This document shows positions 45,391-55,807 of a DNA stretch of 64,000 nt, piece by piece. Source of the DNA: Phycisphaerales bacterium Planc_01 (GTDB lineage: Bacteria > Planctomycetota > Phycisphaerae > Sedimentisphaerales > Anaerobacaceae); assembly GCA_001603075.1 (NCBI GenBank), contig LVBB01000041.1, positions 1 through 64,000 of the forward strand, given 5' to 3'. How positions within the stretch are numbered: the stretch's first letter is position 1; each line of letters opens with the position of its first letter. The notes under the pieces were generated by a model that saw nothing but the letters and a program-made list of their open reading frames with translations, was not told the origin of the DNA and did no database searches. The translations under genes and the position numbers were made by a program.

Positions 45391-46102
45391 AACAATGCAC
45401 GCCGGCGGCCTTCCTTCCGGCAAGCGGTGGATATGGCTCACCCCACAGACTGAGCCAGTGGTGAAAGTGGGGGTCGGTGTGCTGCCGGCCCCCTCGTTGC
45501 TCATCCGGTGCGGTCGCTTCGCCCATCCGGCAGCCACTGCCCGCAGTGCCTCGCCGGCCGCAGAGCAGACCACAACGACCGGGAAGAGGATCTCAGGAAA
45601 TGCCGCCGACCCATGCCGGGGAAAAACAATGGCGGGCACCGCCTCCTCCTTCGTTCATCACCCTGACTGCACGACAAGAAGAATCCGTTCCTGCGAAACG
45701 GTGCCCACCGCCCTTCCATGGGCAACGATTTCATCGTATCGTCTCCTCGCTCGGCGCCAATTGTGGCAATTGCGTATTCTGCGTCGTCAATTCCAATGAG
45801 AGGACCGCCCGGAGGCGGCACCAGCAGCCCTGCGATCCGGCCGGTGCAATCGGACATGGACACGGATTCCTGTTGCCACCGGGCCCGCCATGTGATATAA
45901 GGGAACTGGTTTGGAAGCGCAGTTTCGTGAGCTTGTCGCCGGGGCGCAGGATCATGGATGCGGCAGCCGGCGCCGACGAGTTCACATCGATGGTGGCGTC
46001 GGAGGCATGAACGCAATGGGTGCCGCCGAACATACGGCGAAGAAAACACACGCACATTTCTCTCGGGGATGATCTCTGGCTCTTTCTTGAAGGAGGACGA
46101 TC
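45391..46102. other. 712-base gene-free spacer upstream of the first giant secreted protein
   Basis: No gene or RNA was recognised on either strand. The useful content is a promoter at 45873-45901 and a leader of about 195 bases leading to GAAGGAGGA before the ATG. Confidence 0.55.
45873..45901 (+). promoter_or_regulatory. sigma-70-type promoter for the first giant secreted protein
   Basis: TTGCCA, 17 bases, TATAAG: five of six at both boxes. Predicted start near 45908. Confidence 0.65.
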
Positions 46103-48889
46103 ATGTCGAACAGGCAGGTATTCATTGGGGTGATGGCGATCGTTCTTGCAGGGTCTGTCGGTCTGGCATCGGGCCAGGACAACCAGATCGTCAACAGCGA
46201 ATTCGACGACGGTCTGGCCGGCTGGCTTCGTTACGGAACAACCGGCTTCGACGTCTCGGTCGTCCAGAATGCCGGGCTTTCCGGCCCGAATGCGGCACTG
46301 CTCGACGTGACCGATGTCGCGGCAACCGCCAGCATCGGGATCGCCCAGAGCGGCCTTCTGCTGGAGCCGGGAAAGACCTATCCTATCGGCTTCACCGCGA
46401 AGGCACAGCAGAGTCGGGAAATGGTGGTTCTGCTCCAGACGAACCTCAACAATGCAAGCTGGCCCACCCAGGTAGAGCGGAAGGTCAATCTGACTCCCAC
46501 CGCCCAAACCTATCTCATTGAATACACCCACAGCGGGGAGACTTTTGGCGACCAGGCGGGCGAAACCGTGACCCTCTACCTGATGCTGAAGGGGACCTGG
46601 TGGCCGATGGTCGGCGACGACCTGAACACCAAGGTGTGGTTCGACCGGGTCTATTTCGGCGCCGAGCCACCGCTGCCGCGACGGGACCTGCCGACGAACC
46701 CCGATCCGGGTGACGGCGCCGCCGACGTCTGGCGCGATACGAGCCTTTCCTGGACGCCCGGCGCGTTTGCCCGGACGCACGATGTCTACTTCGGAACGGT
46801 CTTCGACGATGTCAACAGCGCCACCCGGGCTGATCCCATGGGCGTGTTGGTCAGCCGGGCGCAGAGTGACGCCGCGCACGATCCGGGTCGGCTCGAACTC
46901 GGGCAAACCTACTACTGGCGGGTCGACGAAGTGAACGCACCGCCCGACAGCACGGTCGTCAGAGGACCGATCTGGAGTTTCACCACCGAACCGCTGGCAT
47001 ATCCGATCGACGGTATCACCGTGACCAGCAACGCGATCTCGGAAGAAGGCAAGGAACCTGAGAACACGATCAACCGCTCGGGGCTCAATGCCGGCGACGA
47101 GCACTCCTCGGAACCCTCCGACATGTGGTTGGGCCGACCCGCCGGGGATGATGAGGCCATCTGGATTCAGTATGAGTTCGACCGCCTCTATCAACTGCAC
47201 CAGATGCTTGTCTGGAATTACAACGTCGAGTTTGAACTGATCCTCGGTTTTGGCGTCAAGGACGTCACCGTCGAGTACTCCGCGGACGGCGTCAACTGGA
47301 TTGTACTGGGCGAGGTGACGTTCGCCCAGGCCATCGCCAAACCCGGATACGCCCACAACACAGTCGTGGATTTCGGCGGCGCAGCCGCCAAGTACGTCCG
47401 CCTGACCGTCGCCAGCGGCTGGAGCGCACTGGGCCAATATGGGCTCAGCGAGGTCCGCTTCCTCTATGTCCCCACGTATGCGACTCGGCCCGAGCCGGCC
47501 GACGGTGCCGTCAGCGTGGACATGGCCACGGTTCTGGGCTGGCGACCCGGACGGAACGCGGCTGTACACCACGTCCATATCGGCACCGACCCCCAGGCCG
47601 TGGCGGACGGGATCGCGTCGGTCGTCACCGTCAGCGACAACCGCTATCCGCCTGAAACGCTGGAGTTTGGCGACACCTATTACTGGAGGGTCGATGAGGT
47701 CAATGAGGCCGAGCCAACCGCTCTGTGGAGGGGCGATATCTGGAGCTTCACCACGCAACCCCATGCGGTGATTGACGACTTCGAGGGCTACACCGACAAT
47801 CTCGAAGCAGGCGAGGCCATCTTCGATACGTGGCTCGACGGCTGGGTCAACGGCACCGGCTCGACCGTCGGTTATCTCGACACCCCGTTTGCCGAGGGGT
47901 CGATCGTCCATGGCGGCGTGCAATCGATGCCGTTCGCCTACGACAACACCGCCTCGCCCTGGTACTCCGAATCCGGGCGAACGTGGGAGACGCCGCAGGA
48001 CTGGACCGTGTACGGGGCCGACACGCTGACCGTCCATTTCCGTGGCAATCCGCCGGCCTTTCTCGAACTCGCCGAAGGCCACATCCTCATGGGCGCTATC
48101 GGTGCGGATATCTGGGGCACGGCCGACCAGTTTCGCTTTGCTTACAAGAATCTGAACGGCAATGGTTCGATCGTCGCGAGGGTCGAGAGCATCGCGAACA
48201 CCTGGCCCTGGGCCAAGGGCGGCGTGATGATTCGCGAGCGGATCGATCCGGGCGCGGCCCACGCGATGGTCGTGCTGACACCCGAGAACGGGGTGGCCCT
48301 GCAGTATCGGCCCACGATGAACGGCACCAGCCTGAGCATCAACGAACCCGGTCTCGTCGCACCCTACTGGGTAAGGCTGACCCGTTCGGGCAACACGTTT
48401 GCCGCCGAACGCAGCGAAGATGGAGCCAACTGGGTGCCCATCACCGCCGATCCGGCCGCCTCGTCGATCCAGATCTCCATGGCCGCCAACGTTTATATCG
48501 GACTGGCCGTCACCAGCACCACCCTCAACGCAGTCACCGGTGCCGAGTTCTCGGGGGTCGCGACGACGGGCGACGTCACCGGGCAGTGGCAGACGGCCTC
48601 CATCGGGCGGGAACAGCCGGTCGGCAATACGCCCGACCCGCTCTATGTCGCCATTGAGGACAACGCCGGAAGTGCAGCCGTCGTAAGCCATCCCGATCCA
48701 CTGGCCGTCCTGCGGGCTGAATGGCAGGTGTGGCGGATCCCGCTCAGTGAATTCGTTGCCACCGGCGCGAGGATGAGCAGCGTCAGGACCATGTCCATCG
48801 GCGTAGGCGACCGCGATCACCCGACCTCCGGCGGCGCCGGCCTGATCTACATCGACGACATCCTGTTCGGAAGATCGACGGCGGACTGA
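46103..48889 (+). CDS. giant secreted multidomain protein 1 (carbohydrate-binding-like, Fn3-like, discoidin)
   Basis: 928 residues. Order: signal peptide (VFIGVMAIVLAGSVGLASG); a CBM4/9-like beta-sandwich (about 27-190, opening NQIVNSEFDDGLAGW); Fn3-like module 1 (about 190-298, DVYFGTVFDDVN, TYYWRVDEVN); F5/8 type C/discoidin domain (about 299-452, NTINRSGLNAGDEH, WIQYEFDRLYQLHQMLVWNY); Fn3-like module 2 (about 452-550); and a C-terminal galactose-binding-like region beginning DDFEGYTDNLEAGEAIFDTW, split by a DUF1349-like insertion (about 653-819, ending GLIYIDDILFGR). Such proteins bind and perhaps process extracellular glycans or matrix; no catalytic domain was recognised. It shares most modules with the next two genes. 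Confidence 0.85.
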   Translation: MSNRQVFIGVMAIVLAGSVGLASGQDNQIVNSEFDDGLAGWLRYGTTGFDVSVVQNAGLSGPNAALLDVTDVAATASIGIAQSGLLLEPGKTYPIGFTAKAQQSREMVVLLQTNLNNASWPTQVERKVNLTPTAQTYLIEYTHSGETFGDQAGETVTLYLMLKGTWWPMVGDDLNTKVWFDRVYFGAEPPLPRRDLPTNPDPGDGAADVWRDTSLSWTPGAFARTHDVYFGTVFDDVNSATRADPMGVLVSRAQSDAAHDPGRLELGQTYYWRVDEVNAPPDSTVVRGPIWSFTTEPLAYPIDGITVTSNAISEEGKEPENTINRSGLNAGDEHSSEPSDMWLGRPAGDDEAIWIQYEFDRLYQLHQMLVWNYNVEFELILGFGVKDVTVEYSADGVNWIVLGEVTFAQAIAKPGYAHNTVVDFGGAAAKYVRLTVASGWSALGQYGLSEVRFLYVPTYATRPEPADGAVSVDMATVLGWRPGRNAAVHHVHIGTDPQAVADGIASVVTVSDNRYPPETLEFGDTYYWRVDEVNEAEPTALWRGDIWSFTTQPHAVIDDFEGYTDNLEAGEAIFDTWLDGWVNGTGSTVGYLDTPFAEGSIVHGGVQSMPFAYDNTASPWYSESGRTWETPQDWTVYGADTLTVHFRGNPPAFLELAEGHILMGAIGADIWGTADQFRFAYKNLNGNGSIVARVESIANTWPWAKGGVMIRERIDPGAAHAMVVLTPENGVALQYRPTMNGTSLSINEPGLVAPYWVRLTRSGNTFAAERSEDGANWVPITADPAASSIQISMAANVYIGLAVTSTTLNAVTGAEFSGVATTGDVTGQWQTASIGREQPVGNTPDPLYVAIEDNAGSAAVVSHPDPLAVLRAEWQVWRIPLSEFVATGARMSSVRTMSIGVGDRDHPTSGGAGLIYIDDILFGRSTAD

Positions 48890-49347
48890 CACGTCTCCCG
48901 GCTGCCCTGCCCGTGGGGAACAGAAGGTCCTGTCGAGCAACGACGGCGATTTTTCGGACCTGCCACCGCCACAGCGGCTCTGATCGGGGGTGGCAACCTC
49001 TGAGACCGCCGAGTCCCCAGTTCCATGCGGCGGCACCCGATTTTCCCACAATGCCCCTGGAGCCAGATAGACATCCTGACGATGTAAACATAGGACAACA
49101 AGGAAAAGAGGGTTGTGCCTTGTAGCCTCATATGGTACTTATGGATAGGATCGGACGGACATGTTTCGGGCCCAGCAATAGTGCTGTGGCTTGTGAGCCT
49201 GCCGTGACGAGCGTGTAGTTGGACGGTTTAGCGTGTGAGGAACGAACCTGAATTGGCCCGCTGTGACGAGGATGTGCGACACTTCGGCGTGTGCCCGGAG
49301 CAGGAGTTCCTTGTTGGTTTTTCTGGCTGGAAGAAGGAGGCAACACA
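48890..49347. other. 458-base gene-free spacer between giant secreted proteins 1 and 2
   Basis: No gene, terminator or clear promoter was recognised. It ends in AAGGAGG, the ribosome-binding site of the next gene. It lies between two same-strand paralogues and is far longer than a normal operon gap. Confidence 0.5.
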
Positions 49348-52140
49348 ATGAGAAAGCTGGTATTGGCATGCATCATCGCGATGCTCTTCGGCACGACGGC
49401 TTCGGCTGTCGACATCGCGATCTTCACACAAGCAGGCTGGTGGGCCCAGGGGGCGGCCGACCAGGAAATGCAGGACATCGTCGACAATGTGACCGGGGCC
49501 TCTGTCCAGGTGTTCACGTCCGGCGACCAGGCGGCCCTGGCCGACTGGGTCGTGGCCCACACAGGCAATGGGGTGCCGGACCTTCTGATTATGTGCGGGA
49601 ACTTCCCGGATAGCATCTATCCGGCGGGAAATGCGCAGCCGGATGGGTCCTTGGCCGAGTTGTTCCTGGATGGCGGCAACACCATCATCAACACCGGCGA
49701 CTACATCTTCTACGTGGGAACGGCCGGCAACAATGACGCCGGTGGATTGCAGAATATGATGGACGTTCCCGCCGCCGCGATGTGGGGGGATGATAGCCTC
49801 GCCACCATCTTCGTTCCTACCGCTGACGGCCAGTTGTATACTCCGTCTCTGCCGGAAACGCCCTCCAATCGCCCCTGGATTCCTGCCCAATTCGATGGTA
49901 CGAATTGGTACTTCGAACTGATTCTTGCTCAGAATAGTGATGGCACCCAGGTCCATCCTGGGATTCTGCGCAATTCTGTTACGGGCGGTCGCCTGGGCGT
50001 CTTCTTCCAGGTGGCCGATCAGTTCACGGATATCCGTGGCGAAGTGATCAGCGAATGGATCAACAACTGGTATCTTCCCACCGCTGCGGCCCCCAAAACC
50101 AGTTCGGCCCCAGTACCTGCCGTGGGAGCGGTGGATGTCCCCCGCGATGTCGTATTAAGCTGGAAGGCCGCTCCGAACGCCGCCACGCACGACGTGTATT
50201 TCGGCACGTCGCTCGACGACGTCAACGCCGCCAGCCGGAGCAATCCCATGGGGCTGCTGCTCAGTCAAGGTCAGGCGGGCACGACCTTCGATCCGCCCGG
50301 CATCCTCGATTTCAGCACGACCTACTACTGGCGCGTCGATGAAGTCAATGGGGCCCCCGATTTCACCATCTTCAAGGGCGGCGTCTGGAGCTTCACCGCC
50401 GAGCCGTTTGCCTACCCGGTGGCCAACATCGTCGCCACAAGCAACGTCATCTTTGACGAGGGAGCCGGGCCTCAGAATACGGTCAACGGCTCCGGCCTGA
50501 ACGCCAACAACCAGCACTCGACCACCAGCACCGATATGTGGCTGGCCAAGCCGGTTGGCGGCGAATCGGTCTGGATCCAGTACGAGTTCGATGGCATCTA
50601 CAAGCTCCACCAGATGCTCGTCTGGAACTACAACGTCCAGTTCGAGGTGATCCTCGGCTTCGGGCTCAAGGACGTCACCGTCGAATACTCTGAAAACGGG
50701 ACCGACTGGACCGTGCTGGGCGATGTGGAGTTGGCTCAGGCCACAGCCAGAGAGACGTACGCCGCGAACACGACGATCGACTTTGAGGGCATAGCCGCCA
50801 GATTCGTCCGCCTGAGCGTCAACAGCAACTGGGGCGGGATGGCTCAGTACGGCCTCAGCGAGGTCCGCTTCATGTACATTCCCGTGCAGACCCGTGAGCC
50901 GCAGCCGGCCGATGGCGCGACCGATGTCAGCGTCGAAAGCGCACTGGCCTGGAGGGCCGGGCGTGACGCGGTCTCGCACGAAGTGTATCTCGGCACCGAT
51001 CCCGAAGCGCTCACGCCGGCCGCGACCGTAGCCGGCAATAGCTATGCCCCCGGCGCGCTGAACCTTGCCACAACGTACTACTGGCAGGTCAATGCCGTCC
51101 AGGAAACCGAATCATGGGAAGGCGCCGTCTGGAGCTTCGCGACGCAGGAGTATCTGGTCGTCGAAGACTTCGAGAGCTATACCGACGACATCGATGCGGG
51201 TGAGGCCATCTTCGACACATGGATCGACGGCTGGGTCAACAACACCGGCTCGACGGTCGGCCATCTGCAGACCCCGTTTGCCGAGAGGACGATTGTTCGC
51301 AGCGGCCGCCAGTCGATGCCGTTGTTCTACGACAACACCGGCGTGGCCACCTCGGAAGCCGATTACACATTGACGGCCAACTGGTCGCAGCATGGCATCC
51401 GGAGCCTGTCGCTGTACTTCTACGGCGCCGAAGGCAACACGGGCCAGTTGTACGTCAAGATCAACGGGACCAGGATCGCCTACGACGGTCCCGCCGTCAA
51501 CCTCGCCCGTCCGGCCTGGCAACTGTGGAGCATCGACCTGTCGAAGGCCGGCAACGTCAGCAGCGTCCGCTCGTTGACGATCGGCGTCGAGGGCGCCGGG
51601 GCCAAGGGCGTCGTGTACATCGACGACATCCGTCTGTATCCTGAGGTGCTCGACTACAGCTCGCCGGACATCACCGGCGCCGGCGATACCGTGCAGGGCG
51701 TTCCAAACGACGCGGACTGGCCGGCGGCCGAGACGCCCGCGATGGCCATCGACGACAACGTCAACACCAAGTTCCTGCACTTCAAGGGCGAGACCGAGCC
51801 GACCGGCATTCGGGTGACCCCTCTGGCGGGTGCGACGGTGGTGACGGGCCTGACGCTGACGACGGCCAATGATGCGCCCGAGCGCGACCCGGTGAAGTTT
51901 GAGCTGTATGGTTCGAACGGCACGATCGACGGGCCGTATACGCTGATTGCCAGCGGCGACGTAGTGGACTTCGCCGGCGCGACCGCCTGGCCTCGCTTCA
52001 CCAAGAACGCCACGCCGATCGAGTTCGCCAACACCGTGGCATACAGGCACTATCAAGTCCTGTTCCCGGCCGTGCGCACTCCCGCGTCGGCCAACAGCAT
52101 GCAGATCGCCGAAATCGAACTGCTCGGCGCTGCCCAGTAA
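49348..52140 (+). CDS. giant secreted multidomain protein 2 (GATase/ThuA-like fold, Fn3-like, discoidin)
   Basis: 930 residues from an ATG with AAGGAGG upstream. Order: signal peptide (LVLACIIAMLFGTTASA); an N-terminal alpha/beta domain (about 21-243, VDIAIFTQAGWWAQGAADQE, PDLLIMCGNFPDSIY, GNTIINTGDYIFYVG) resembling ThuA/class-I glutamine-amidotransferase-like folds; Fn3-like 1 (about 244-350); discoidin (351-506); Fn3-like 2 (507-596); a galactose-binding-like domain (VVEDFESYTDDIDAGEAIF to VVYIDDIRLYPE); and an extra C-terminal discoidin-like domain (about 770-930). Protein 1 has a carbohydrate-binding domain in place of the N-terminal alpha/beta domain. Protein 2 lacks the DUF1349-like insertion of proteins 1 and 3. 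The active nucleophile of the alpha/beta domain was not identified. Confidence 0.84.
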   Translation: MRKLVLACIIAMLFGTTASAVDIAIFTQAGWWAQGAADQEMQDIVDNVTGASVQVFTSGDQAALADWVVAHTGNGVPDLLIMCGNFPDSIYPAGNAQPDGSLAELFLDGGNTIINTGDYIFYVGTAGNNDAGGLQNMMDVPAAAMWGDDSLATIFVPTADGQLYTPSLPETPSNRPWIPAQFDGTNWYFELILAQNSDGTQVHPGILRNSVTGGRLGVFFQVADQFTDIRGEVISEWINNWYLPTAAAPKTSSAPVPAVGAVDVPRDVVLSWKAAPNAATHDVYFGTSLDDVNAASRSNPMGLLLSQGQAGTTFDPPGILDFSTTYYWRVDEVNGAPDFTIFKGGVWSFTAEPFAYPVANIVATSNVIFDEGAGPQNTVNGSGLNANNQHSTTSTDMWLAKPVGGESVWIQYEFDGIYKLHQMLVWNYNVQFEVILGFGLKDVTVEYSENGTDWTVLGDVELAQATARETYAANTTIDFEGIAARFVRLSVNSNWGGMAQYGLSEVRFMYIPVQTREPQPADGATDVSVESALAWRAGRDAVSHEVYLGTDPEALTPAATVAGNSYAPGALNLATTYYWQVNAVQETESWEGAVWSFATQEYLVVEDFESYTDDIDAGEAIFDTWIDGWVNNTGSTVGHLQTPFAERTIVRSGRQSMPLFYDNTGVATSEADYTLTANWSQHGIRSLSLYFYGAEGNTGQLYVKINGTRIAYDGPAVNLARPAWQLWSIDLSKAGNVSSVRSLTIGVEGAGAKGVVYIDDIRLYPEVLDYSSPDITGAGDTVQGVPNDADWPAAETPAMAIDDNVNTKFLHFKGETEPTGIRVTPLAGATVVTGLTLTTANDAPERDPVKFELYGSNGTIDGPYTLIASGDVVDFAGATAWPRFTKNATPIEFANTVAYRHYQVLFPAVRTPASANSMQIAEIELLGAAQ

Positions 52141-52849
52141 CATCCGGTCGGGTGACTGCCTCAGTCACATCATCACGGCCAAGGGTATGTCAAGGGGCCT
52201 GCACCATTGCGGTGCGGGCCCCTTTCGTTTGGCATGCCTTGTGTTGCGGACGGACCGCTCACCCGCTTGGAGGACCACGATGCGACCCGCATGAGCCGCC
52301 AGGCGTTTCCAGCCGATCCGGCAGGCCCCCGGACCGGCTTGCGACAGGCGATGGACGACACGCCCGCCCCCCTGAAGACAGATGTCGTTTGTGCCGATAG
52401 AAGCGCCATGCCTACACGGGATTGTTGTTGCTCTCCTGCCACAGATTTGATATGAATGATGAGGCCTTGAATGGCGGTTTTCGGACCCGTTGTAGCCGAG
52501 GCAGCTCCGGTCAGGACGGCCGCGTCCATGGGCCGGATAGGAAGCTGGTGTCTTCATCGGTCGCAACGATGCCCCGAGTCCCACAACACGCGGACCGGGC
52601 CAGGGACGGAAAGCACCATGCCGGCGACCTTGGGTTGTGTTCGGTCGATTTTGCGGGCAGCGGCGAAGAGGGAAGGAAGGAGGTGAGACCCATTCTGACA
52701 GCAATTCACGTCTGAAGAAAGGATCCGGAAGTACTCCCTCACGGGGAGCGTCTGCCGACCGAGGCAATGGCGTTGCGGGCCGCGGCCGGAGGTAAAGGCT
52801 TTGGCATGGGAAGGTCGATCGTTTCTTTGGCTTGTGGAAGGAGACAATT
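52141..52849. other. 709-base gene-free spacer with terminator, between giant secreted proteins 2 and 3
   Basis: Apart from the terminator at 52191-52230 and a small hairpin GTGACTG-CC-TCAGTCAC (52152-52168), no gene or RNA was recognised. GAAGGAGA at its end is the ribosome-binding site of the third paralogue. Confidence 0.55.
52191..52230 (+). terminator. intrinsic terminator after giant secreted protein 2
   Basis: GGGGCC-TGCACC pairs with GGTGC-GGGCCCC around a short loop, in the context AAGGGG...CCCCTT, followed by TCGTTT. The stem is about 14 pairs, making protein 2 its own transcript. Confidence 0.85.
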
Positions 52850-55741
52850 ATGTGCAAGATACTGAGTCGTTTCACTGTCGTGATGTTGCTGCTGGCGGTC
52901 GCTGTGGGCCAGTCCCACGGCAGTCCGTACATTCGCGCCGCGTATTGGGACAGCAGTCAGGGCACGGCCTGGGCGGGAGACGGCGGCCCCGTGCGCGATG
53001 CCTTGGCGGCCGTCGGTTATCAAGTCGTCAACGCGGCCGAATTGAAGACCTGGATGGATGACCGCATCGCCGACCGGCGACTCAGCGTGGTCGTGATGTG
53101 TCGAGACGTCGTCCCGGACACCGTGGTCGAGTCGGTCAACGCGAACTGCACCATCCGACGGTATCTCGACGCCGGCGGCAAGGTCGTCTGGTATTCCGAC
53201 TGGCCATTCTATTACGTGGGGACAACCAGCAACTCCCCGGGAAGCAACGGCGCCGTCCAGGTGCTGGGTTTCAACGCCTCCACCGGCCCCAACGATCAGA
53301 ACCAGCAAGTGACGTTCACCGAGGCCGGGATTCGATGGGGACTGGTCACGCCATGGTCCTCGACGCGGCCGACATCGCCGACGGTGACGGACAATCTGAC
53401 CGTCCTGGCAACGGACAACAACGGCAACGCCGCCGGCTGGGTCAAGCACTACCTGCCGGGCGACACGTTCCGCGGATTTGTCCGCATCGAAGACCACAGT
53501 GGCGCGCCCGCCAATATCCAGAACCTCATCGCGGTAGCGGAGTACGCCGAATCCATCAACACCGCGTCCGGGCCACAGCCGGAAGGCGAAGCCGCCGATG
53601 TTCCTCGCGACGTCGTGCTGAGCTGGGCAGCAGGAGAGTCCGCCGTCACGCATGACGTCTATTTCGGCACGTCGTTCGACGACGTCAATGCCGCCAGCCG
53701 CAGCAATCCGAGGGGCGTGCTGCTCAGCCAGAGCCAGACGGGCACGACCTTCGACCCGCCCGGCATCCTCGATTTCGGCCAGACCTACTACTGGCGTATC
53801 GACGAGGTCAATGGGGCACCCGACTTCACGATCTTCAAGGGCGACGTATGGAGCTTCACCGCCGAGCCGTTTGCCTATCCGCTGGCCAACATCATCGCCA
53901 CCAGCAACGTCGCGTACGACGAGGGGGCCGGCCCGGAGAACACGGTCAACGGCTCCGGCCTGAACGCCGCCGATCAACACTCGATCGCCAGCAACACAAT
54001 GTGGCTGGCTCGGCCGGTGGACGGTGAGTCGGTGTGGATCCAGTACGAGTTTGATCGCGTCTACAAGCTCCACCAGATGCTCGTCTGGAACTACAACGTT
54101 CAGTTCGAACTGATCCTCGGTTTCGGGCTCAAGGACGTCACCGTCGAATACTCTGAGGACGGGACGGACTGGACTGTCTTCGACGATGTCCAATTGGCAC
54201 GGGCTACTGCCAGAGAAACCTATGCCGCCAACACGACAATCGACTTCGAGGGCTTGGCCGCCCGGTTCGTTCGGCTCCACGTCCACAGCAACTGGGGCAC
54301 CATGAGCCAGTACGGGCTCAGCGAGGTCCGCTTCCTGTTCATCCCGGCACACGCCCGCGAGCCGCAGCCGGCCGACGGCGCCACGGCTGTGGACGTCGGC
54401 AGCGCCCTGAGCTGGCGTGCCGGTCGCGATGCGGCCTCGCATGAAGTGTATCTGGCCACGCACCCGGACAACCTGGCCCTGGCCGGTACGGTCGCAGGTG
54501 CCACGTTCGCACCGGGCAACATCGAGTTCGGCAGCACCTACTACTGGATGGTCGATGCGGTCAATCCGGATGACGCGAACCCCGTCTGGAGCAGCGCCCT
54601 GTGGAGCTTCTCGACGCAGGAGTATGCCTGGATCGAAGGGTTCGAGACGTATGACGACAACATCGACGCCGGCACGGCGATCTTCGATACATGGCTCGAC
54701 GGCTGGGTGAACAACACCGGCTCGACCGTCGGCTATCTCGAAACCCCGTTCGCCGAGCGGACCATTGTCCACGGGGGTCGGCAGTCCATGCCATTGCAGT
54801 ATGACAACAGGACCTCACCGTTCTACTCCGAGGCCGAGCGGACCTTCGCCAACGCGAACTGGTCGGGCAACGGCGCCGACACGCTGGTGCTGTACGTTCG
54901 TGGCAGCGCGCCATCGTTCAAGGAGACCTCCGACGGGGCCATCATCATGAGCGCGATCGGGACGGACATCTGGAACACGGCCGATCAGTTCCGCTATGCG
55001 TACAAGAGCCTCAACGGCAACGGATCGATCGTAGTCCGTGTGGACAGCCTGATTCGCAGCAACGAGTGGGCCAAAGCGGGCGTGATGATTCGCGAGACGC
55101 TGGAGGCCGGCTCGAAGCATGCGTTCGTGGCCCTGACGCCGGAACCGAGCCACGGGGCATCGTTCCAGCGTCGTCCGGTGGCCGGGACCGACAGCGCCAA
55201 TACAGACGTGGCGGATATCTCGCTGCCGTACTGGGCGAAGCTGACGCGGACGAACAACCTCTTCACGGCGCAGATCTCGGCCGACGGCGTCACGTGGGTG
55301 GATATCACACCGACGGCGCCGGTGGAGATTCCGATGGCGGCGAACGTCTACATCGGTCTGGCGGTGACCAGTCACGAGGCCGCGATAACGACGGCGGCGG
55401 AGTTCTCGAACGTGTCGATGACGGGCAGCGTGACGGGCGCCTGGCAAACGGCGGAAATCGGGGCGACCCAGCCGACGGGCAACGACTCGGCCGAGCCGAT
55501 GTACGTTCGGATCGAGGACAGCGCGGGCCAGAGCGTGACGGTGGTGAACGCCGATGAGGCGATCACGCTGCGTTCGTCGTGGCAGGAATGGAGAATCTCG
55601 TATGCCGATCTGGCCGGCGTCAATCTCAGCCGCGTCCAGAAGATGGTGATCGGGGTCGGCAGCAAGACCAGCCCGAAGGCTGGCGGCAGCGGCGTCGTCT
55701 ACATCGACGATATCGGCTTCGGCCGACCGGCGGCTCCATAG
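52850..55741 (+). CDS. giant secreted multidomain protein 3 (GATase/ThuA-like fold, Fn3-like, discoidin, DUF1349-like)
   Basis: 963 residues from an ATG with GAAGGAGA. Order: signal peptide (FTVVMLLLAVAVGQSHGS); an N-terminal alpha/beta domain (about 26-236, IRAAYWDSSQGTAWAGDGG, LSVVVMCRDVVPDTV, GGKVVWYSDWPFYYVG) analogous to that of protein 2; Fn3-like 1 (237-338); discoidin (339-499); Fn3-like 2 (500-590); then a galactose-binding-like region (IEGFETYDDNIDAG) split by a DUF1349-like insertion (about 692-857), ending VVYIDDIGFGR. The discoidin and Fn3 blocks are nearly identical to those of protein 2, showing recent duplication or gene conversion. Probably a cell-surface or secreted glycan-interacting protein. 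Confidence 0.84.
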   Translation: MCKILSRFTVVMLLLAVAVGQSHGSPYIRAAYWDSSQGTAWAGDGGPVRDALAAVGYQVVNAAELKTWMDDRIADRRLSVVVMCRDVVPDTVVESVNANCTIRRYLDAGGKVVWYSDWPFYYVGTTSNSPGSNGAVQVLGFNASTGPNDQNQQVTFTEAGIRWGLVTPWSSTRPTSPTVTDNLTVLATDNNGNAAGWVKHYLPGDTFRGFVRIEDHSGAPANIQNLIAVAEYAESINTASGPQPEGEAADVPRDVVLSWAAGESAVTHDVYFGTSFDDVNAASRSNPRGVLLSQSQTGTTFDPPGILDFGQTYYWRIDEVNGAPDFTIFKGDVWSFTAEPFAYPLANIIATSNVAYDEGAGPENTVNGSGLNAADQHSIASNTMWLARPVDGESVWIQYEFDRVYKLHQMLVWNYNVQFELILGFGLKDVTVEYSEDGTDWTVFDDVQLARATARETYAANTTIDFEGLAARFVRLHVHSNWGTMSQYGLSEVRFLFIPAHAREPQPADGATAVDVGSALSWRAGRDAASHEVYLATHPDNLALAGTVAGATFAPGNIEFGSTYYWMVDAVNPDDANPVWSSALWSFSTQEYAWIEGFETYDDNIDAGTAIFDTWLDGWVNNTGSTVGYLETPFAERTIVHGGRQSMPLQYDNRTSPFYSEAERTFANANWSGNGADTLVLYVRGSAPSFKETSDGAIIMSAIGTDIWNTADQFRYAYKSLNGNGSIVVRVDSLIRSNEWAKAGVMIRETLEAGSKHAFVALTPEPSHGASFQRRPVAGTDSANTDVADISLPYWAKLTRTNNLFTAQISADGVTWVDITPTAPVEIPMAANVYIGLAVTSHEAAITTAAEFSNVSMTGSVTGAWQTAEIGATQPTGNDSAEPMYVRIEDSAGQSVTVVNADEAITLRSSWQEWRISYADLAGVNLSRVQKMVIGVGSKTSPKAGGSGVVYIDDIGFGRPAAP

Positions 55742-55807
55742 AGCAGCCCGCCCGCGACGGGCATCGAGGCCAAGCCTGAGATGTCTGTCCGAACGAGTGA
55801 ATGCCTC

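Noticed and set aside
45731-49051. 1106-codon minus-strand frame opposite the first giant secreted protein
   Set aside because: Its translation is low-complexity Arg/Gly/Asp-rich; the plus strand gives a signal peptide and known modules.
49185-49200. Second sigma-54-like site upstream of giant protein 2 (TGGCTTGTGAGCCTGC)
   Set aside because: The distance between the GG and GC elements is one base off and the other positions match poorly.
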